In this document: positions 9,503 to 22,100 of the stretch, in pieces | Position numbering within the stretch: the first letter of the stretch is position 1 | Layout of the letters: each line of letters starts with the position of its first letter | Source of the DNA: Ophiostoma sp. CBS 140.51 | Taxonomy: Eukaryota; Ascomycota; Sordariomycetes; Ophiostomatales; Ophiostomataceae | Assembly (NCBI GenBank): GCA_029298735.1 | Contig: JANSLP010000003.1 | Coordinates: forward strand, 62,001 to 126,000 | Length of the DNA: 64,000 bases | Direction of reading: 5' to 3' | Notes under the pieces: model-generated | Database searches by the model: none | Told to the model about the DNA's origin: nothing | Seen by the model: only the letters and a program-made list of their open reading frames with translations | Translations under genes and position numbers: made by a program

Positions 9503-10311
9503 AATTTTGGTTGTTGTTTTTTACCTTTTAGAGGATTTGTTTTTTATGGTCTACTGGCGTCTAAATAGGACTGTATCTACGTGTATTTATTTTTTATTGC
9601 ATATCAGCTTTTACTTTTGTTTTTGTCTTGCTTTTCGGCTCGGTGTCATTTCATCTTCTAGGGAAATAACAGGGGGAGAAATAAAAAATAAGCAAAGAAC
9701 AGCAGGATGATCACATTTTGTGCTTCATCAAACAATAGACATTATTATCTGGTATCACACCGCCCACTCACACACAAACTTACAAACAAGCAGGTCGTAT
9801 CAAGTATGTGCCTGGACTGATCTTTTTCTGTTGAGACTTGAAGATGGACAATGGCAGTTTGTGTTTGTAGATGTGTAGCGGCGCCAAAGGAGCGCGATGA
9901 AAGAAGAGATGAAATGCCCGAACCGAGTGCTACGGCCGCATCGAAAAACCCAGCCTCGTTGTGGAGTCGTCGTCTTTCCATCCCGGCGGAGAATGCAACG
10001 CAGTGCCCATTTTGATGGAGTGCACTCCATATTGGGCATATTTGTACGAAGACAAGATACATGTAGTCTTGCAAGTACAAAGTAACGGAGCTCTCCGTCA
10101 GAGGCTTAATGGGGAGCCTATATCTTTGTATTTGCACTCTTCTGCACGTATCTGTATTTCGTACTTCGTACTTTGAATGCACCTCACCGAGGGATACAAC
10201 ATAAAAACAAGAGAACGGGTCAAGAGAAGACGCGCCTCGGTGGCTTGCATCAGCTGAACGATACCACAACATTGTCAACCAAGGGAGTGGCAATAAAGGA
10301 AGAGGCGAGAA

Positions 10312-10345
10312 GAGAAGAAGAAGAAGAAGAAGAAGAAGAAGAAAA
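10312..10345. repeat. (GAA)n microsatellite
   Basis: An uninterrupted run of about eleven AAG/GAA units inside a longer purine-rich patch. It lies in non-coding DNA. Confidence 0.9.
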
Positions 10346-13300
10346 AAGCCAAATTAAACCTTCACGTCTTCCCGACTTCACGTCTTCTCGTCTTCTTCTC
10401 ATGTGTCTCAGTGTTCACCCGACGTACGAGGGGCCATGTGCTCACCACGAGTCTGTCGAGCTTGGGGAGAGCCGCAATTTTCTTTTTCGTGGATATGCTG
10501 TTTTACCTGACCATTTTACGGAGCTTTTATGTTCTTCGATCTCGTTTCTCGTGCTTCATTTTCCTCTTCTTCTTTTTATTTACCTTCTCGTACCTTCCTA
10601 TTCCTTGCACGGCTCTTGCAGCCGGCCCGTGCTGGTGCCTTGTTATCGACCAGGATCCTTGTCCAACGAAGCAGAAAACGAGGAAGAAAAGAAAAAAAGG
10701 AAACAGAAAGAAGGCTGCATGTCGATCCCGATCAGACGGGGCATGAGCTGAACTCCCGTCTGTGCAAGGGCAGCTGAGCAAGGGTCCCCTTGAGGAACAA
10801 TCGTGTTTGCAGGAGGAGGAAAGGAGATTCGAAGAGGCAGAGGAAGCAAAGAGGATCAAAGAGGTGCACAATGGATCACAGTGGATACACTGGAACTTGC
10901 TCGGCTTCGTCTGATAACTCCGCTAAATAGGGAAAGGGAAATTTCCAAAAAGAGCCCAAAGAGGAGAACAAAAAGAGCCGCGATGTAACGGACTATCATG
11001 GTTCACGGACGGCGGAGGACGGACGGATAGCCTTTTAGTATTTTTTGTCATTTTAGTTTGAGAGTCAATGCTCGCTTGGACAGTGAAGACGTGTGCATCC
11101 TGCCAGTTGGGCCCAAGCTATCCAAGGTGCCACCTTGGACGAACCCTGGTTCTCCCGCCAGGCCATGCCCAAGGGGGGTTTCCACGCGACCGAGGGAAGA
11201 GATGGAAGAGAATGAAGAGACGAGGAGAGAATGAAAAGAAACAAAAGAAGGCGGGAAAGAAACAGAAAGAAACAGGAGATGAAAGGAAAGTGAAGGGATA
11301 CAGGGGGAGAAAACCCACGGACACTGCACCGCGCCGCGCACGTTCCATTCGTTTGTACGGCTGGTAGCCACATCTTTTTTGATACTTTGGTTCTTCTTTA
11401 ATTAACAATGACAGTCCCTACGGAGATCCGGGGCAGAACAGCCATGTCACGGTTCAACAGATGAACAGTTCAGCAAGAAATTCAACGGCCTTCATCTCTT
11501 TTTGCCTCCGCGTATGGTTTTTGCCATCTATCACATCTCATCTACAGGACGGGTCGTGTTGCAGAAGTGTCCTTGTTCTTGTGTGGCCTGTCAAAATAAC
11601 AAGAGGCTGGCTGTTGCAGAAGTTTGTCACGAAAATGAACGACGGTACTGTTTTAAAGGTCCGTCACTTATCATATGTGCTTCAAGTCTGGTTTCTGGTT
11701 CTCTGTTTCTTTTCTTACTTTTCGTGTTTGTTTTCGTTTACTCGTTTTTACTTTTTCACTACCCTCCTCGAGGCGCGTCTCGTCTGACAATTCTCCATAC
11801 CCCCATCTTACTCCTCGTCTTCCTCATCCCATTGTACTTGTACGAAGTACATACCTTCCCCCTTCTTTCTCTCCAGTGAGATGTATCGCTGTACGGCCGC
11901 GGCGAGATAGGTTCGTAAATTGCGCAGTGCCCGATTCAAACTAGTCGCGTCCACTGTAACAGGCTTAAAAAAGAATAAAGGGGGGGACCTCGTGGGATTC
12001 GTCGCTCTTGTTGTATTTGTCCATTTGCAGTCACATGGTAGAGGATGCATAGCACGGAGTACCTTGACGTAAGATACATTACCTCAACGGAATATGCCGT
12101 GGAGGAAAAAGAAGCAGATGTTGTGCACTGTTGTTGCGGGCGTACAAGATGTCCTCGAGATCGTGTCAGATGATCATGCGGGATAAATCAAGCAAATAGG
12201 AGGCATAGAAAAGCAGACAGTCTTGAAGAAAACACTCAAAACCAAGGTGACGCGAAGATGTAAATACATGTCACTAAGTACACCTCATTTCGTGTCGAGT
12301 GCCGGCTGGGACGCGCCCCCTGCACGAACTGACAAGAAAAGAAACAACCTCCCTGCTCTTTCTGCCACTCCATTCTCGCCTGGGAAAACCCGAGCCGAGT
12401 GTGGTGTGCACGAAAATTGAGCACCCATTTTGTAAGCGTGTACTTGTGTACTTGTGTACAAAGTATACAATGTTGTATGTACCTCGAATATTAAATTTAA
12501 CGTTTGTTGACTCTTGTCGGCTGTTTATTGCTCCCCTCGGACTTTTCTTTGAGTTGCCCCCTGCTTTTCTCGGGCTCGATAATGTGAGATAAATGTAAGA
12601 TGGGCTCCGTCGAGATCACAAGAAAGAAATGCCAAAAACAAGGGTGTGGAAGCTCCCCATCCGAGCTTCCTGCAGCTCCTAGGGAAGGATGGCTTGGATG
12701 GTTTCTCGGAAGGTGGGTGAAGGTGGGTAAGAACGGGCAAGGTCTGTGGGTATGGGATGGGGGCTAATATTACAGAAAAAGAGGAGAGCCCAACGATGGG
12801 AAGTGATAAAAGAGGAGTCCTAAGAGGGCACAATCATGAAAAATGAAAATAGACGACGCGCTGGCGAATAAACGATAAAAAGGCTCCGTCAAAAATAAAG
12901 AGCTTCGTACTTCTTTGGGAATAGTTTCGTCTGGCGCGGAGGAGCTGGGCATCGTGGGTGGAGGAGCTGAGAGCAATAACACAGTCAAGTTCGGGCCTCG
13001 AACCGTTCGTAGACGTAGACTGTGGTAGCTGGGAGAGAGAGAGATGAAGTGATTTGGATTGATGTCTTCTCTTTGACATTGTGTACATACACATATTTCT
13101 CCGTCATTTTGAAATTTCCTGTTTCCTGTAAAATGTGTGAATATCAGTCCTGTCCCCTCTTTCACCACTTTCTTTGATTATTGTCATTTTCTCCTCTACT
13201 TCCTTTTCTATTTACACATCAAAATCAATCTCGCTCTCTGTCAACAAACGCCAACACAAGACTTCTATAGACTTCTTTACACTCCGCCTGGGCACACACC

Positions 13301-13732
13301 AAGAGTCTCCGCCTGGTCCGCGCTCAAAGCATCGACGCTTTCCAACGACAAGGCTACCGGGGGTCCGATCCGGACTAACAAAACTGTACCCACGTCTACT
13401 TCATTTTGGGACGCCTCACCTTTGCATATAAAGGAGAAGGCTGTGCCACAGGGGACTCTCAAGGTCAAGACAACGCCGCCGTGTTGTAATGTCGCTTGTT
13501 TGCCTCGCCGCTGAAAGAAAATACCTGCTGTTGTTTTGTCTCGGCCATTGACGTTGTCTCTGGCTGTTTGCACGTTGGACAATTTGGGCCGTTTGTTCTT
13601 TCCTCTTTTTGCTTCGTCGTTGCACGAAACGTGTCTCACGTTTGGCAGTGGCCGTCAATTGCCATCAACACGTTCGCTCCTTCCCAGTCGACTTCACCTT
13701 TCACGGTTGCGCTCTCCCACACTCGGTCTCTT

Positions 13733-13739
13733 TATATAT
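13733..13739 (+). promoter_or_regulatory. TATA-like element upstream of the small Cys-motif gene
   Basis: TATATAT lies 130 bases before the ATG at 13869, followed by a C/T-rich, nearly G-free leader with CTCACCTCACCTACCTC-like repeats. Spacing and composition fit a core promoter; the transcription start is not known. Confidence 0.45.
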
Positions 13740-13868
13740 TCACACATCGCCCCTTTCTCTTTTACTCAACACTATTAACCCCCTTTTCTAAGAGTTCTCA
13801 TACTCTAAAACAACCTCATCTCACCTCACCTACCTCTTTTCCATTTCACATCTCACAATCCGCCCATC

Positions 13869-14544
13869 ATGAGTGGCAGCGGCGGATTCTACAAGTACCG
13901 GTGCAAGTACTTTATGACACATGACTGCCCTAACTGGGTCTTTGTCAACTATGCACCATGTGCCGATTGTTGTGTGAGTACTTTCTTTCACCTGATAAAT
14001 TCAAAGTTTGTTTCTAATAGAAAGACAGGCTGCTGGTCGTGATGCCGATGAGATGAACGACGACGGCTTCTACCACAACCACCACTCCGTGTACGCAGCA
14101 GCGCCCAAGTTCGAGATTGGCGTGCCCATCTTCCAAGACGGTATCCTGCGGTATACACTGGCTGGCGTCACGTCGAGATTAGAACCCGGCGCTGATTTTG
14201 CCATGTGGACGACACATGGGCCGCCAATGACTGCCTTTCTTCCGCAACAGGGACAACAAGGGCCAGATCCCGGCCTCCCGCATCCGGGCCAGCAGCCACA
14301 GCCGATCGTCCAACAATTGCACATGCTTCCTCAGCAGCAACCTCAAGCGCTTCAGTTTCAGCACCAGCCACCTCCACCACAGCATCTCGTCAAGCTGCAG
14401 GGTAGCAGTCCAGGACGCCAGGCTGCGCATATGAAGATGCAGCTCCCACCACATGCTGCCAGCAGAGCCTTCCCCGAGGCCATGACTATAGGAGGCGCCG
14501 GAGATATGATTCCGGCCGGTGTGCAGGGCGTTATCATGTTCTGA
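13869..14544 (+). CDS. conserved-type small protein with an N-terminal Cys motif and Q/P-rich middle, function unknown
   Basis: Two exons, 13869-13973 and 14029-14544. The 55-nt intron has donor GTGAGT, a CTAAT branch site and a CAG acceptor, and joins the frames in phase 0 to give 206 residues. Another donor/acceptor pair (GTACTT, TAG at 14020) would also keep the frame but gives a 43-nt intron, so I prefer the first. The N-terminus (FYKYRCKYF...DCPNW...APCADCC) places Cys at 12, 20, 31, 34 and 35, which could form a small metal site. The middle (about 120-175) is rich in Gln and Pro. From memory, short ascomycete proteins with this FYKYRCKYF start exist without known function; I could not check. 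The gene sits alone between two gene-free blocks of over 4 kb. Confidence 0.75.
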
Positions 14545-17500
14545 GCCGATACCCCAGAAGCTCGACTCTCATTCAGCGTTTCTTTTGTTTTTCTCTTTGC
14601 TTCCTTCTTCGTCTCGCCCATTTTGTCTTGTCTTCTTTGTAATTCCATTGATTCTCACACGGCCTCACTTTGTTTTTGTTCGAAAAGTTGGAGGGGGCTG
14701 CCCCTACTACTGGAGTTGTGTCCCTCGAGGGATTACGGACAAGGAGTTGGAACTATTTGTCTTGGGTTTTTCTTTTGTCCCATCTATTTTCATTGAATTT
14801 TCTTCTCTTTTGGCGTTTCTTTTTTCAGCCATGCTCCATTTTAATGGGATATTTACTATCTTTTCTCTTCGTCTAGTTTCTCAATCCTTTTTTCTCCGGT
14901 TTTCTTCAGTCTCTCCATCTGTCATCAGCAACCCGCATTAGATTGAAATCCTACAAAATGCATGGCCGATCAGCTTCCCAATGAGCCCAACTCTTTCGTT
15001 CCCTTTTTCTTCTTTTGTCATCTCAAAGCTGCACACGAACGAAAATGGATGACGGTTATCCTGCAAACATGCAAGTTTGCGGAGAGCTCCGCTTCTTGCA
15101 GATTAAAAAAAATGGTGTTTGCCTTCCTGTTCGCGTCTGTTCTGCCGTCTGGCGTATTTGCGCTCTTCTCCTCTTCTTCTCTTCTTCTCGGAGTACTTTT
15201 TTTATGTACAGGGGTGCCTTGCCAGCGGCCATGCCTCCACAATAGGGCTGCAGCCGTCCACTTTGGGAAAGCATTCTCACAGGGGTTCGCGTGTTCAACG
15301 GCGTTCATCAAGGAAGAAGGCCTAAATTAGGAAAATGTGAACGATGAAAGTGGATGTCTTTCTTGCAAAAATATACAAGAAAAAAACTTGAAGGGTATCA
15401 TATCTCACAATATGCCAAGAGAAAGCTCTGGACGAGATGTTGCCCTGGCCTGTCAGATATTTGTCGCAGACGCGATATTCACATCACCCCACGAAAGATG
15501 GAATCCAAGGCTGCCTGAGGCCCAGCAGCCTTGGGACCCGTGCTCTTTTGGTCGAATCTTCCAAAGAGACGCCAACCAGGTTATCATGTTGGGCTCTTTC
15601 GGAGAAAGAGTGCCTATTGTTTTCGTTGATGGACCAGAGGAAGTTGTATCTGTAGAGTTGTAGTACGGACATTTCAATGTTAAAAATGATACACGTCTCT
15701 TTTTTCCTGAAGCATTCTACAGTAACTGTTACGATACGGGTGGACCATCGTTGCAGCAGAAGCAACGATAATGAAAGTCCAACGGTCGCAAACCAAACTT
15801 TGACATCTGCAATCACTTCGTCGATGCGTGTGGGAGTCAGCAGCCCCCCTGCCATTTCCTGATTGAGACAGTCCTTGACGAAAGGAGGAGAAAGAGCACT
15901 GCGACCGGAAAATCGTATGAGGAGCGTCTAAATGCGGTTTCACTACGATGAAGCGAGAGAGCCTGAATTCGTTCAATATCAAGGGTTGTGAGCTCATGAC
16001 GAGGGGTTGGATGGAACAATGTTGACGCCGAACTCGAGACTGAAGTAAATGAGTTTATGACCTGCAATATGGTAGTGTTAGCCATTGAAATCAAACTTCG
16101 TGAGATAAAAAGAAAACAGAAACAAGGGAAGGGTAGGACTTATCCTCTACCACTGAGAGGGGCTGCTCATTCTGCACCATGTTGCAGGCGAAAAGAGCAG
16201 CCAGGACCGGCTTGCCACAAAAAGCACGCGTCCTTTTGGCGAATATTGAGAAGGGAAAGAAATGGTGGCAGTGACGATAGAGCAGAAAAACCTTGTCCCT
16301 CTCCCCCTATCTCAGAGAAGACGATGCGGCCGTCAACAGACATTCCCCTCTGACCTTTCGACTCCGTTCACTCCTCCAGCTCCTCTCCTGCAAAACAGCC
16401 TTCACCGATGCGACAACGTGATATGGTGAGCGCCCAGACGAGTACGAGACTCTGACTCCAACTCAAATGATGGGTCCCGGAACGTTCAATCTCTTTGCCT
16501 GCCACCGAAGAACGGTTGTCTGACAAAAAAAGAAGGCGATGGAAGAGTGAGGGTGCTTGAAAAGAAAGAGTAGCGGGAGTGTGTCGACGGCGGCAAGAGG
16601 ACTGTTATCATTTGCTCGACCGAGTTGACAACAAGCCTTTGTTCTCCTCGGGCCGACCAGACCGGTCTCCCAGACCAGCCTTGCCCCAACAAGCTCAGCC
16701 TCCTTACCCTGTGATAAAACCCATCGTCCAGAAGCATACGAGATGCGACTGGCCAATATAACCCCCCCCGGAAGTAGACAGAGTATCCAACAAGGACACC
16801 TACCTCGTCAGAACATAAGCAAGAGTTCGCTGCCGTGCTTACCCGCCCCTTGGGGATCATGGTGGGAGGCCACGATCCGGTATCAAGACACAAGAAGTTT
16901 GATCTTTCCGTACAAAAACATGCGGCCGCGGAGGGATAAGATTTTGATGGTTTCTTTTCCGTGAATGCTTTTGAGAAGAGACTCTTACACCCAGCCAAGA
17001 AGGCTGGAAACAGTTTCCCAGATTGCAAGGAATAAGAGAAAAGAAAAGAGAAAAGCTTGAAAAGAGACCGGGTTTGTAGAGCGCAGCCAAAATCACCCAC
17101 AAAAGCATAAGCGCTGTCATCTCTGTGAATAAGTAAATCTACCTGGTGCAGTTGGGGAAGACCACCATACGATCAGGCAGACCAGAGGTAAAGAGAGAAG
17201 TAAAGAATTGTTGGACTGGAGATTGCTTTGTCAACCTTTAGCTGCAGGAAGTCCTTTGGCAAGAGGGTGACGCCACAGATCCGCCAGCACCGACATTCTT
17301 GATTATGGCGCCTTCATAACCCGCTCGAGGGTGCATATTTCAGCACCGGGGCCGTTTGGAGAAGTTAACGCGTCCGGTTGAAGGAGGGATCACGTTGCCA
17401 CACGCAATCGCCTTTCCCCCGTCTTCCTAGTCTGACGACATAAAAGAAAGAAATGAAAAGGAAAAGGGACGGCGTGGGCGAACGACCCGCCATACCTCTG

Positions 17501-19458
17501 CACAGGCAGAACCGTACAAGAGAAGAGGGCGGGGCCACTGGAGGTCGGAGCGAGACGGGGTTCGGAGCCAGAGACAGCTGCCGCTGCAAAGAGTGCGAGA
17601 ATAAGTTTCCAGTTCCTGCACGGAGCAACCAGGAGTCGGAGTATCGGGGAACGTGACAACAACAGGCGAATATAGAAAGGTACAACAACATGGCCGTTTC
17701 CGTTTGTGGCTGGCACGGAGTGCCTTGCAAAATACCTGAAAAGCCCATGCTGTTGTCGTTGTAGCCAGTGTTGCGTTCCACTCCGTCCTGGGGGATATAG
17801 CGAAAGGAATGAGTCTCACGCGGCTGAGGCAGCCGTCATCTGTAGTGCCCACAGTGTTGAAAAAGGGGGTAAAGTAGATGTCATGGTGCTTCTCGACAAT
17901 TCGCCAGTGGCAACCCAAACAAAAGTAGTTGGTTCTGAGGTTTATTCCAGCCACGCTGCCTGACGAGCGACCTCGGGCCAGAGGTTCTTACCATACCGAC
18001 TCATGGGACCACGTTCCTTGCCTACTAAGGGAAATATTTCATCGCCCCTAGTAACTGGAAAAGTGCTCTGCCTCCCGATGAAGGGGAGGTAGCTACTGCT
18101 CCTCTCCTATTCAAGTTGTTCTCGTGTGCCGGACCGGTCACCCAGAACTGGCCACCATGTCCGCCAAGCATACCGTTTACCGCTTTTCAGCGGCGAGGTC
18201 CGGAGCACCTGCCAGAATTGCAAACGAGGGCGAAAGAGTACCGGCTCCGCATCGATTCTTTTCAGAAAAGATCGGGCCGGGGTCCTCCAACGCGCCCGCC
18301 TACACACGGTAGAAGCCAAGACAGGCTAGAAAGCATGAGCAGCACGAGACAGAAGGAAAAGAGTAAAAAGAGCAGCACTGCGAGCGCGAACCGAGACCGG
18401 GACGCAAAGCTATCATGGCACAACCCCTTTCGAGGACGTGCCATGCCATGGGAGCTATGTTAGTGTTAAGCTCCGAGAAAACTCGGAATCTTTGGGAGCG
18501 GCGATGCATGCAAAAATGTGAAAGAACAAGCTTTGGGCGGGCGGAAGTTCGAAAGCGACGGCTTTTGTTCTGTGTCGACGAGGAGGCTGTTGTCCATGCT
18601 GGGAAACCCTGTACCGTCGGAGAGTACATTGCATTCCTTGGGCCCAGGCATCGGAAGATAGGAAGTTGTCGGGGAGTTCTGGTGAGGTCGTGTCTGGCGA
18701 TGGTGAGAAAAAAAGAAAAGGAGAGAAAGAGGAGAGTAAAAGGAGGGGAAGAAGTTATTTTAGGGAGTTGAGCTCGCTGGGGAAGTTGTTCAGTATTTAC
18801 TTACGCGACGCGTAGCCAATCACGCGTCGAGTTTGAGGGAGCTCCAGCAGTGCTGCCTCTTTCCTCCAAAAGACAAGTGCACTGGTATGGTCACGTGAAG
18901 AGATACAGCGCCTTGAGATCTACTGAAAAGTCCTTTGATATAAAAGACTCAAGCTCTCTGTTTCTAATCAATACGAAGCTTTACCATCACGGCTCAAGGA
19001 TATTTCTTCAATCTTCAATTGGAGATGTGACAACCCAGAGGCGGCCCAAGTGCAAGGCTGTAGGAATAGCGGTTTGGCAGGTTCATAGCAAGCCAAGATG
19101 TGTGGAAAGGTACATTGGGTGGACCCGCTCTCCACACGTGATAGCCAACACCCAGCCAATCAGAGGCCCCTTCTCCTTTCCCGCCTCCTCCCAGATTGGA
19201 TTTCAGGCAACGCCAAAAGCGCTCAGCCGGCCACCTCCGAAACGTCATCGCCTCCTATTGAGATTTCGACATTTGACATTCGACATTCGAACTTTTGCTC
19301 TCTCTACCACCTCCCGACGACCATCCATCTTTCCGCGCACCGACCCTTCTTTCTTTCGATTGCGATTTCGATTATTTTCTTTAAGCGACGCCTTTATCGA
19401 TCGACCATCGACAGCGACCCCATCTTTCTCTCTCTCTCCATCTCTCTCCGACTTTGAA
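14545..19458. other. long gene-free stretch (4.9 kb)
   Basis: No supported gene. Frames up to about 200 residues exist on both strands but are composition artefacts without domains. The last 250 bases before 19459 are a pyrimidine-rich leader for the syntaxin gene (TTTCGACATTTGACATTCG-like repeats, then CT tracts). The reading frame of the syntaxin is open back to 18850, but the upstream part reads as translated pyrimidine-rich leader, not as protein. Confidence 0.5.
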
Positions 19459-20341
19459 ATGTCGTTTGATCAGCTCTCCTCGATGGAGGCCGGCCGCCGG
19501 CGCGGCGGTGGTGGTGGCCAGTACTCAGATGACCCGGACTTCCAGAAGCTGGCGCAGCAGCTGAGCAACAAGCTGTTCAAGCTGCAGGGCAACATTGCCA
19601 ACCTGAGCCGCGACATTGGCCATCTGGGCACACGGCAGGACAATGCGCGTGTGCGGGAGCGGGTTACGGACGTGCTGGACGAGTCTCGCGAGATGTTCAA
19701 GGAGGTCGGCGAGGGTGTCAAGAAGGTGCAAGGCTGGGACGACGTTACAGTAAGTGCCCCAGACGCAAACCATAGACTGAAAGACAGCACTAACAGTTTA
19801 GCCCACACAACGCTACCAGCAGCAGAAGCTGTCCCGCGAGTTCCAGGGCGCCCTGAGCGAGTTCCAGACGCTGCAACGACAGGCTCTTGAGAAAGAGAAG
19901 GCGTCCGTGTCGGCTGCACGAGCGGCGGTCGACGAGGGCGGCGATGCATCGAGTGGCACGGCTGGCGGCGCTGGCGGCCAGCTTCTTCAGCAGCGACAGG
20001 AACAGCAGCAGGAGCTGGCACGGCTGGCGCCACAGGACGAGGTCGATTTCCAAGAGGCACTCATCATTGAGCGCGAGGACGAGATCCGCAACATTGAGCA
20101 GGGCGTGGGCGACCTCAATGTGCTGTTCACGCAGGTGGCCACAATGGTGCACGAGCAGGGCGAGCAGCTGGACAACATTGCCGACAACGTTGAGAATGTG
20201 CGGACGGACACGCGCGGTGCTGACTATGAGCTGCGGTCGGCCGCACGGTACCAGCGCAACGCCCGGAGCAAGGCCTGCTGCCTGCTGCTGGTCCTGTCGG
20301 TCATTCTGACTATTGTTCTGCTGGCCGTCTTCCTGGGGTAA
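19459..20341 (+). CDS. pep12: Pep12-like syntaxin (endosomal/vacuolar Qa-SNARE)
   Basis: Two exons, 19459-19749 and 19802-20341. The 52-nt intron has donor GTAAGT, branch CTAAC and acceptor TAG, phase 0; the product is 276 residues. The order is a Gly/Arg-rich start, an N-terminal helical bundle of Habc type (about 25-130), a linker, a SNARE coiled coil at about 190-250 (EREDEIRNIEQGVGDLNVLF with the central Gln in EQGEQLDNI), a short KACC juxtamembrane sequence and a C-terminal membrane anchor of about 18 hydrophobic residues. This layout is that of a Qa-SNARE. The AP..EVDFQEALI..RE.EI segment and length point to Pep12, which mediates Golgi-to-late-endosome fusion, rather than Sso1 or Tlg2. 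The Cys pair before the anchor could be palmitoylated. Confidence 0.88.
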
Positions 20342-20792
20342 GAGGCGTGTTTGTATTCCTCTGCTCTTCCACCTGTTCATCTGCACTTCCTGGGTTGGCA
20401 CGGCGTTCAATGGTCTGCTTTTTTCTGCTGCTTCTGCTTCTTCTTCTCTGCCTATTCTTTGTTACGTGTGGCGTTGTTGGACCTTTTGTTTTCCTAGCCT
20501 CCTGTTTCTTTTGCCGCGTCGCATTTTATACACCCCCCATCACATCCACCTTCACGAGACGTTGGATATTGCTACTACGCTGTCGTGTACCTGTTTCATT
20601 TGTTTTTATCCGTTCCGATCATCTATTTTCTCGTTTGTTTGTACATATCGCACGTGTCAAAGATAGCAACACGACTGCTTATACACGCAAAATCAAATGC
20701 TCATGGATATAGTACTTTTTAAACCACCTTTGAATATATACACACTAATATATACACGTGCGCCTTCGTAATACCGTGGCACTGCTCCTTTT
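20342..20792. other. 3' flanks between convergent PEP12 and COX18 genes
   Basis: About 450 bases, T-rich on the plus strand just after the syntaxin stop and AT-rich near 20700-20790. Both genes should terminate here. No gene is seen. Confidence 0.5.
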
Positions 20793-22100
20793 TTATTTTT
20801 TCTCTGTGGCCTTTGTTTTGGGCGCTCGTGGAATGATCCACGGCACATGCAAGCCGTGAGATTGCGAGAATCTGGTCTTGCGTATTGGCCACAGCACCCC
20901 GACCATGCGCCCGATTATGTACGTGGATATTGTCGACGATAGCCAGTAGAGGTGAATTGCCGCCGGGAAGTTCATGGTCACAGGTCCCACGGCGAGAGCC
21001 GCCAGAAGCAGCGAGCGTTGTAGTGCGGTTTGGGCCCTAGACATTGGCGTCGACATACCGCCGTATGAATCGAGACCAACGAGCGCACGGCGAGCATTAT
21101 TGCTTTTGGGAATGATGTTCATGACCAGCATAGCCGACAGTGCAAAGGGAAGCACATGGTAAGGGTCGGCCACGGTGAGGTCGGGGAACCAAAGACAGCC
21201 GCCCGTGGTGAAGGTCTGATCGGCGAGCGAGGCAACACTGTCGGTCAAGTCAGAAGTAACTGGCGCTTCTGCGCTTGCGAATGATGCAAAGTCGACGTTC
21301 TCTGCCGAGGCGGAAGCGGAAGCGGCTGAGGCGGCCGTAGTAGAGGCCTCTATCGCCGCAGCAGTAGCAGCCTCATCGCCATCCCGACGGAACAGCATGC
21401 CCAGCAAACCCGTCGGCGCGCCAGACATACGACGTAGGGCCTCGATGACCACCAGCCATGGCGGCAGCGCCATGATGCTGCTGTATAGTTTCCACTTCTG
21501 CAAGCCAAATCTTTTGTACAGCCGTTTTTCTGTCTCAACGAGGCGCGATTGCGTTTCTTTTAGTTTCGCATTCCTATCCTCCCCCTTGATCTTCTCGTCA
21601 ACCGCCCTTGTGTGCACCTGCGCCCAGGCGTAAAGCAACGGTTTCAGTCGTTCCTGCTTGGCAATGGTCAAGTGGGAGTGCAGGGTAAAGGGCAGGCGGA
21701 CCACGAGGTTGACGCCCAGCGCAACGAGAGGGATGGTAATGTACCATGGCGTGTGGGTGACGGCGTGCAGCTGGGCAATGGCAGCCTCGGCGGCGTCAAC
21801 CGTGGCGTTGGTGAGAGATGCGAAGTGGAACGAGCGGCGCGAGCCGGCTGGCTGATATTGGGCCTGTAATAGCTGGTCGTGAGCGCACAGCGGCCGGCCG
21901 GATGACAAAGACTGCCGTGGCCGTGTCTGCTGGGCGGCGAGGCTGTGCGGTGCTGCTGGCCGGGGTGGTCGTGACGAGAATGATCGATTTTGAAGTTGTG
22001 ATGGCCGATGGCCGGAAATGGGCGCCGAAGACGACGGCAATGTCGCCGTGGCGGCCCGCAGAGCACGAATGCCCCGTGTAGAGGGTTGTGCCATGCTCAT
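20793..22100 (-). CDS. cox18: mitochondrial inner-membrane insertase Cox18 (Oxa1/YidC family)
   Basis: A single-exon frame of 435 residues. An Arg/Ser-rich presequence of roughly 90 residues precedes the family core. The core starts with 'HTPWYITIPLVALGVNLVVRLPFTL' (TM1), then an IAKQERLKPLLYAW amphipathic segment and a charged matrix loop. TM2 is 'KLYSSIMALPPWLVVIEALRRMSG', and three further hydrophobic segments follow (about 315-400). Cox18 exports the C-terminal tail of Cox2 across the inner membrane during cytochrome oxidase assembly. The VRLPFTL signature and the W(F/L)..LT.ADPY-like motif near TM3 (FPDLTVADPYHVLPF) separate it from Oxa1. A low-complexity Ala/Ser insert (about 250-285) is specific to this protein. 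Two Met codons (residues 1 and 3) could start it. It is divergent from ALG11. Confidence 0.92.
   Translation of the reverse strand: MSMAQPSTRGIRALRAATATLPSSSAPISGHRPSQLQNRSFSSRPPRPAAPHSLAAQQTRPRQSLSSGRPLCAHDQLLQAQYQPAGSRRSFHFASLTNATVDAAEAAIAQLHAVTHTPWYITIPLVALGVNLVVRLPFTLHSHLTIAKQERLKPLLYAWAQVHTRAVDEKIKGEDRNAKLKETQSRLVETEKRLYKRFGLQKWKLYSSIMALPPWLVVIEALRRMSGAPTGLLGMLFRRDGDEAATAAAIEASTTAASAASASASAENVDFASFASAEAPVTSDLTDSVASLADQTFTTGGCLWFPDLTVADPYHVLPFALSAMLVMNIIPKSNNARRALVGLDSYGGMSTPMSRAQTALQRSLLLAALAVGPVTMNFPAAIHLYWLSSTISTYIIGRMVGVLWPIRKTRFSQSHGLHVPWIIPRAPKTKATEKK

Larger units (their letters stand above)
9503..13868. other. long gene-free stretch (4.4 kb)
   Basis: No supported gene. It contains a (GAA)n microsatellite at about 10312-10345, a small inverted repeat (arms ACGGAG/CTCCGT at 10085-10098), pyrimidine- and purine-rich blocks with opposite strand bias, and several GTACTT/CGGAGTAC-type short motifs. 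Open frames here are low-complexity Ser/Phe/Leu or Lys/Glu runs caused by those blocks. The last 200 bases are the promoter and leader of the gene at 13869. Confidence 0.55.

Noticed and set aside
18850..19458. 203-codon in-frame extension upstream of the syntaxin start
   Set aside because: The frame is open by chance through a pyrimidine-rich leader; Pep12-type proteins start directly at the MSFDQL-like sequence and have no such extension.
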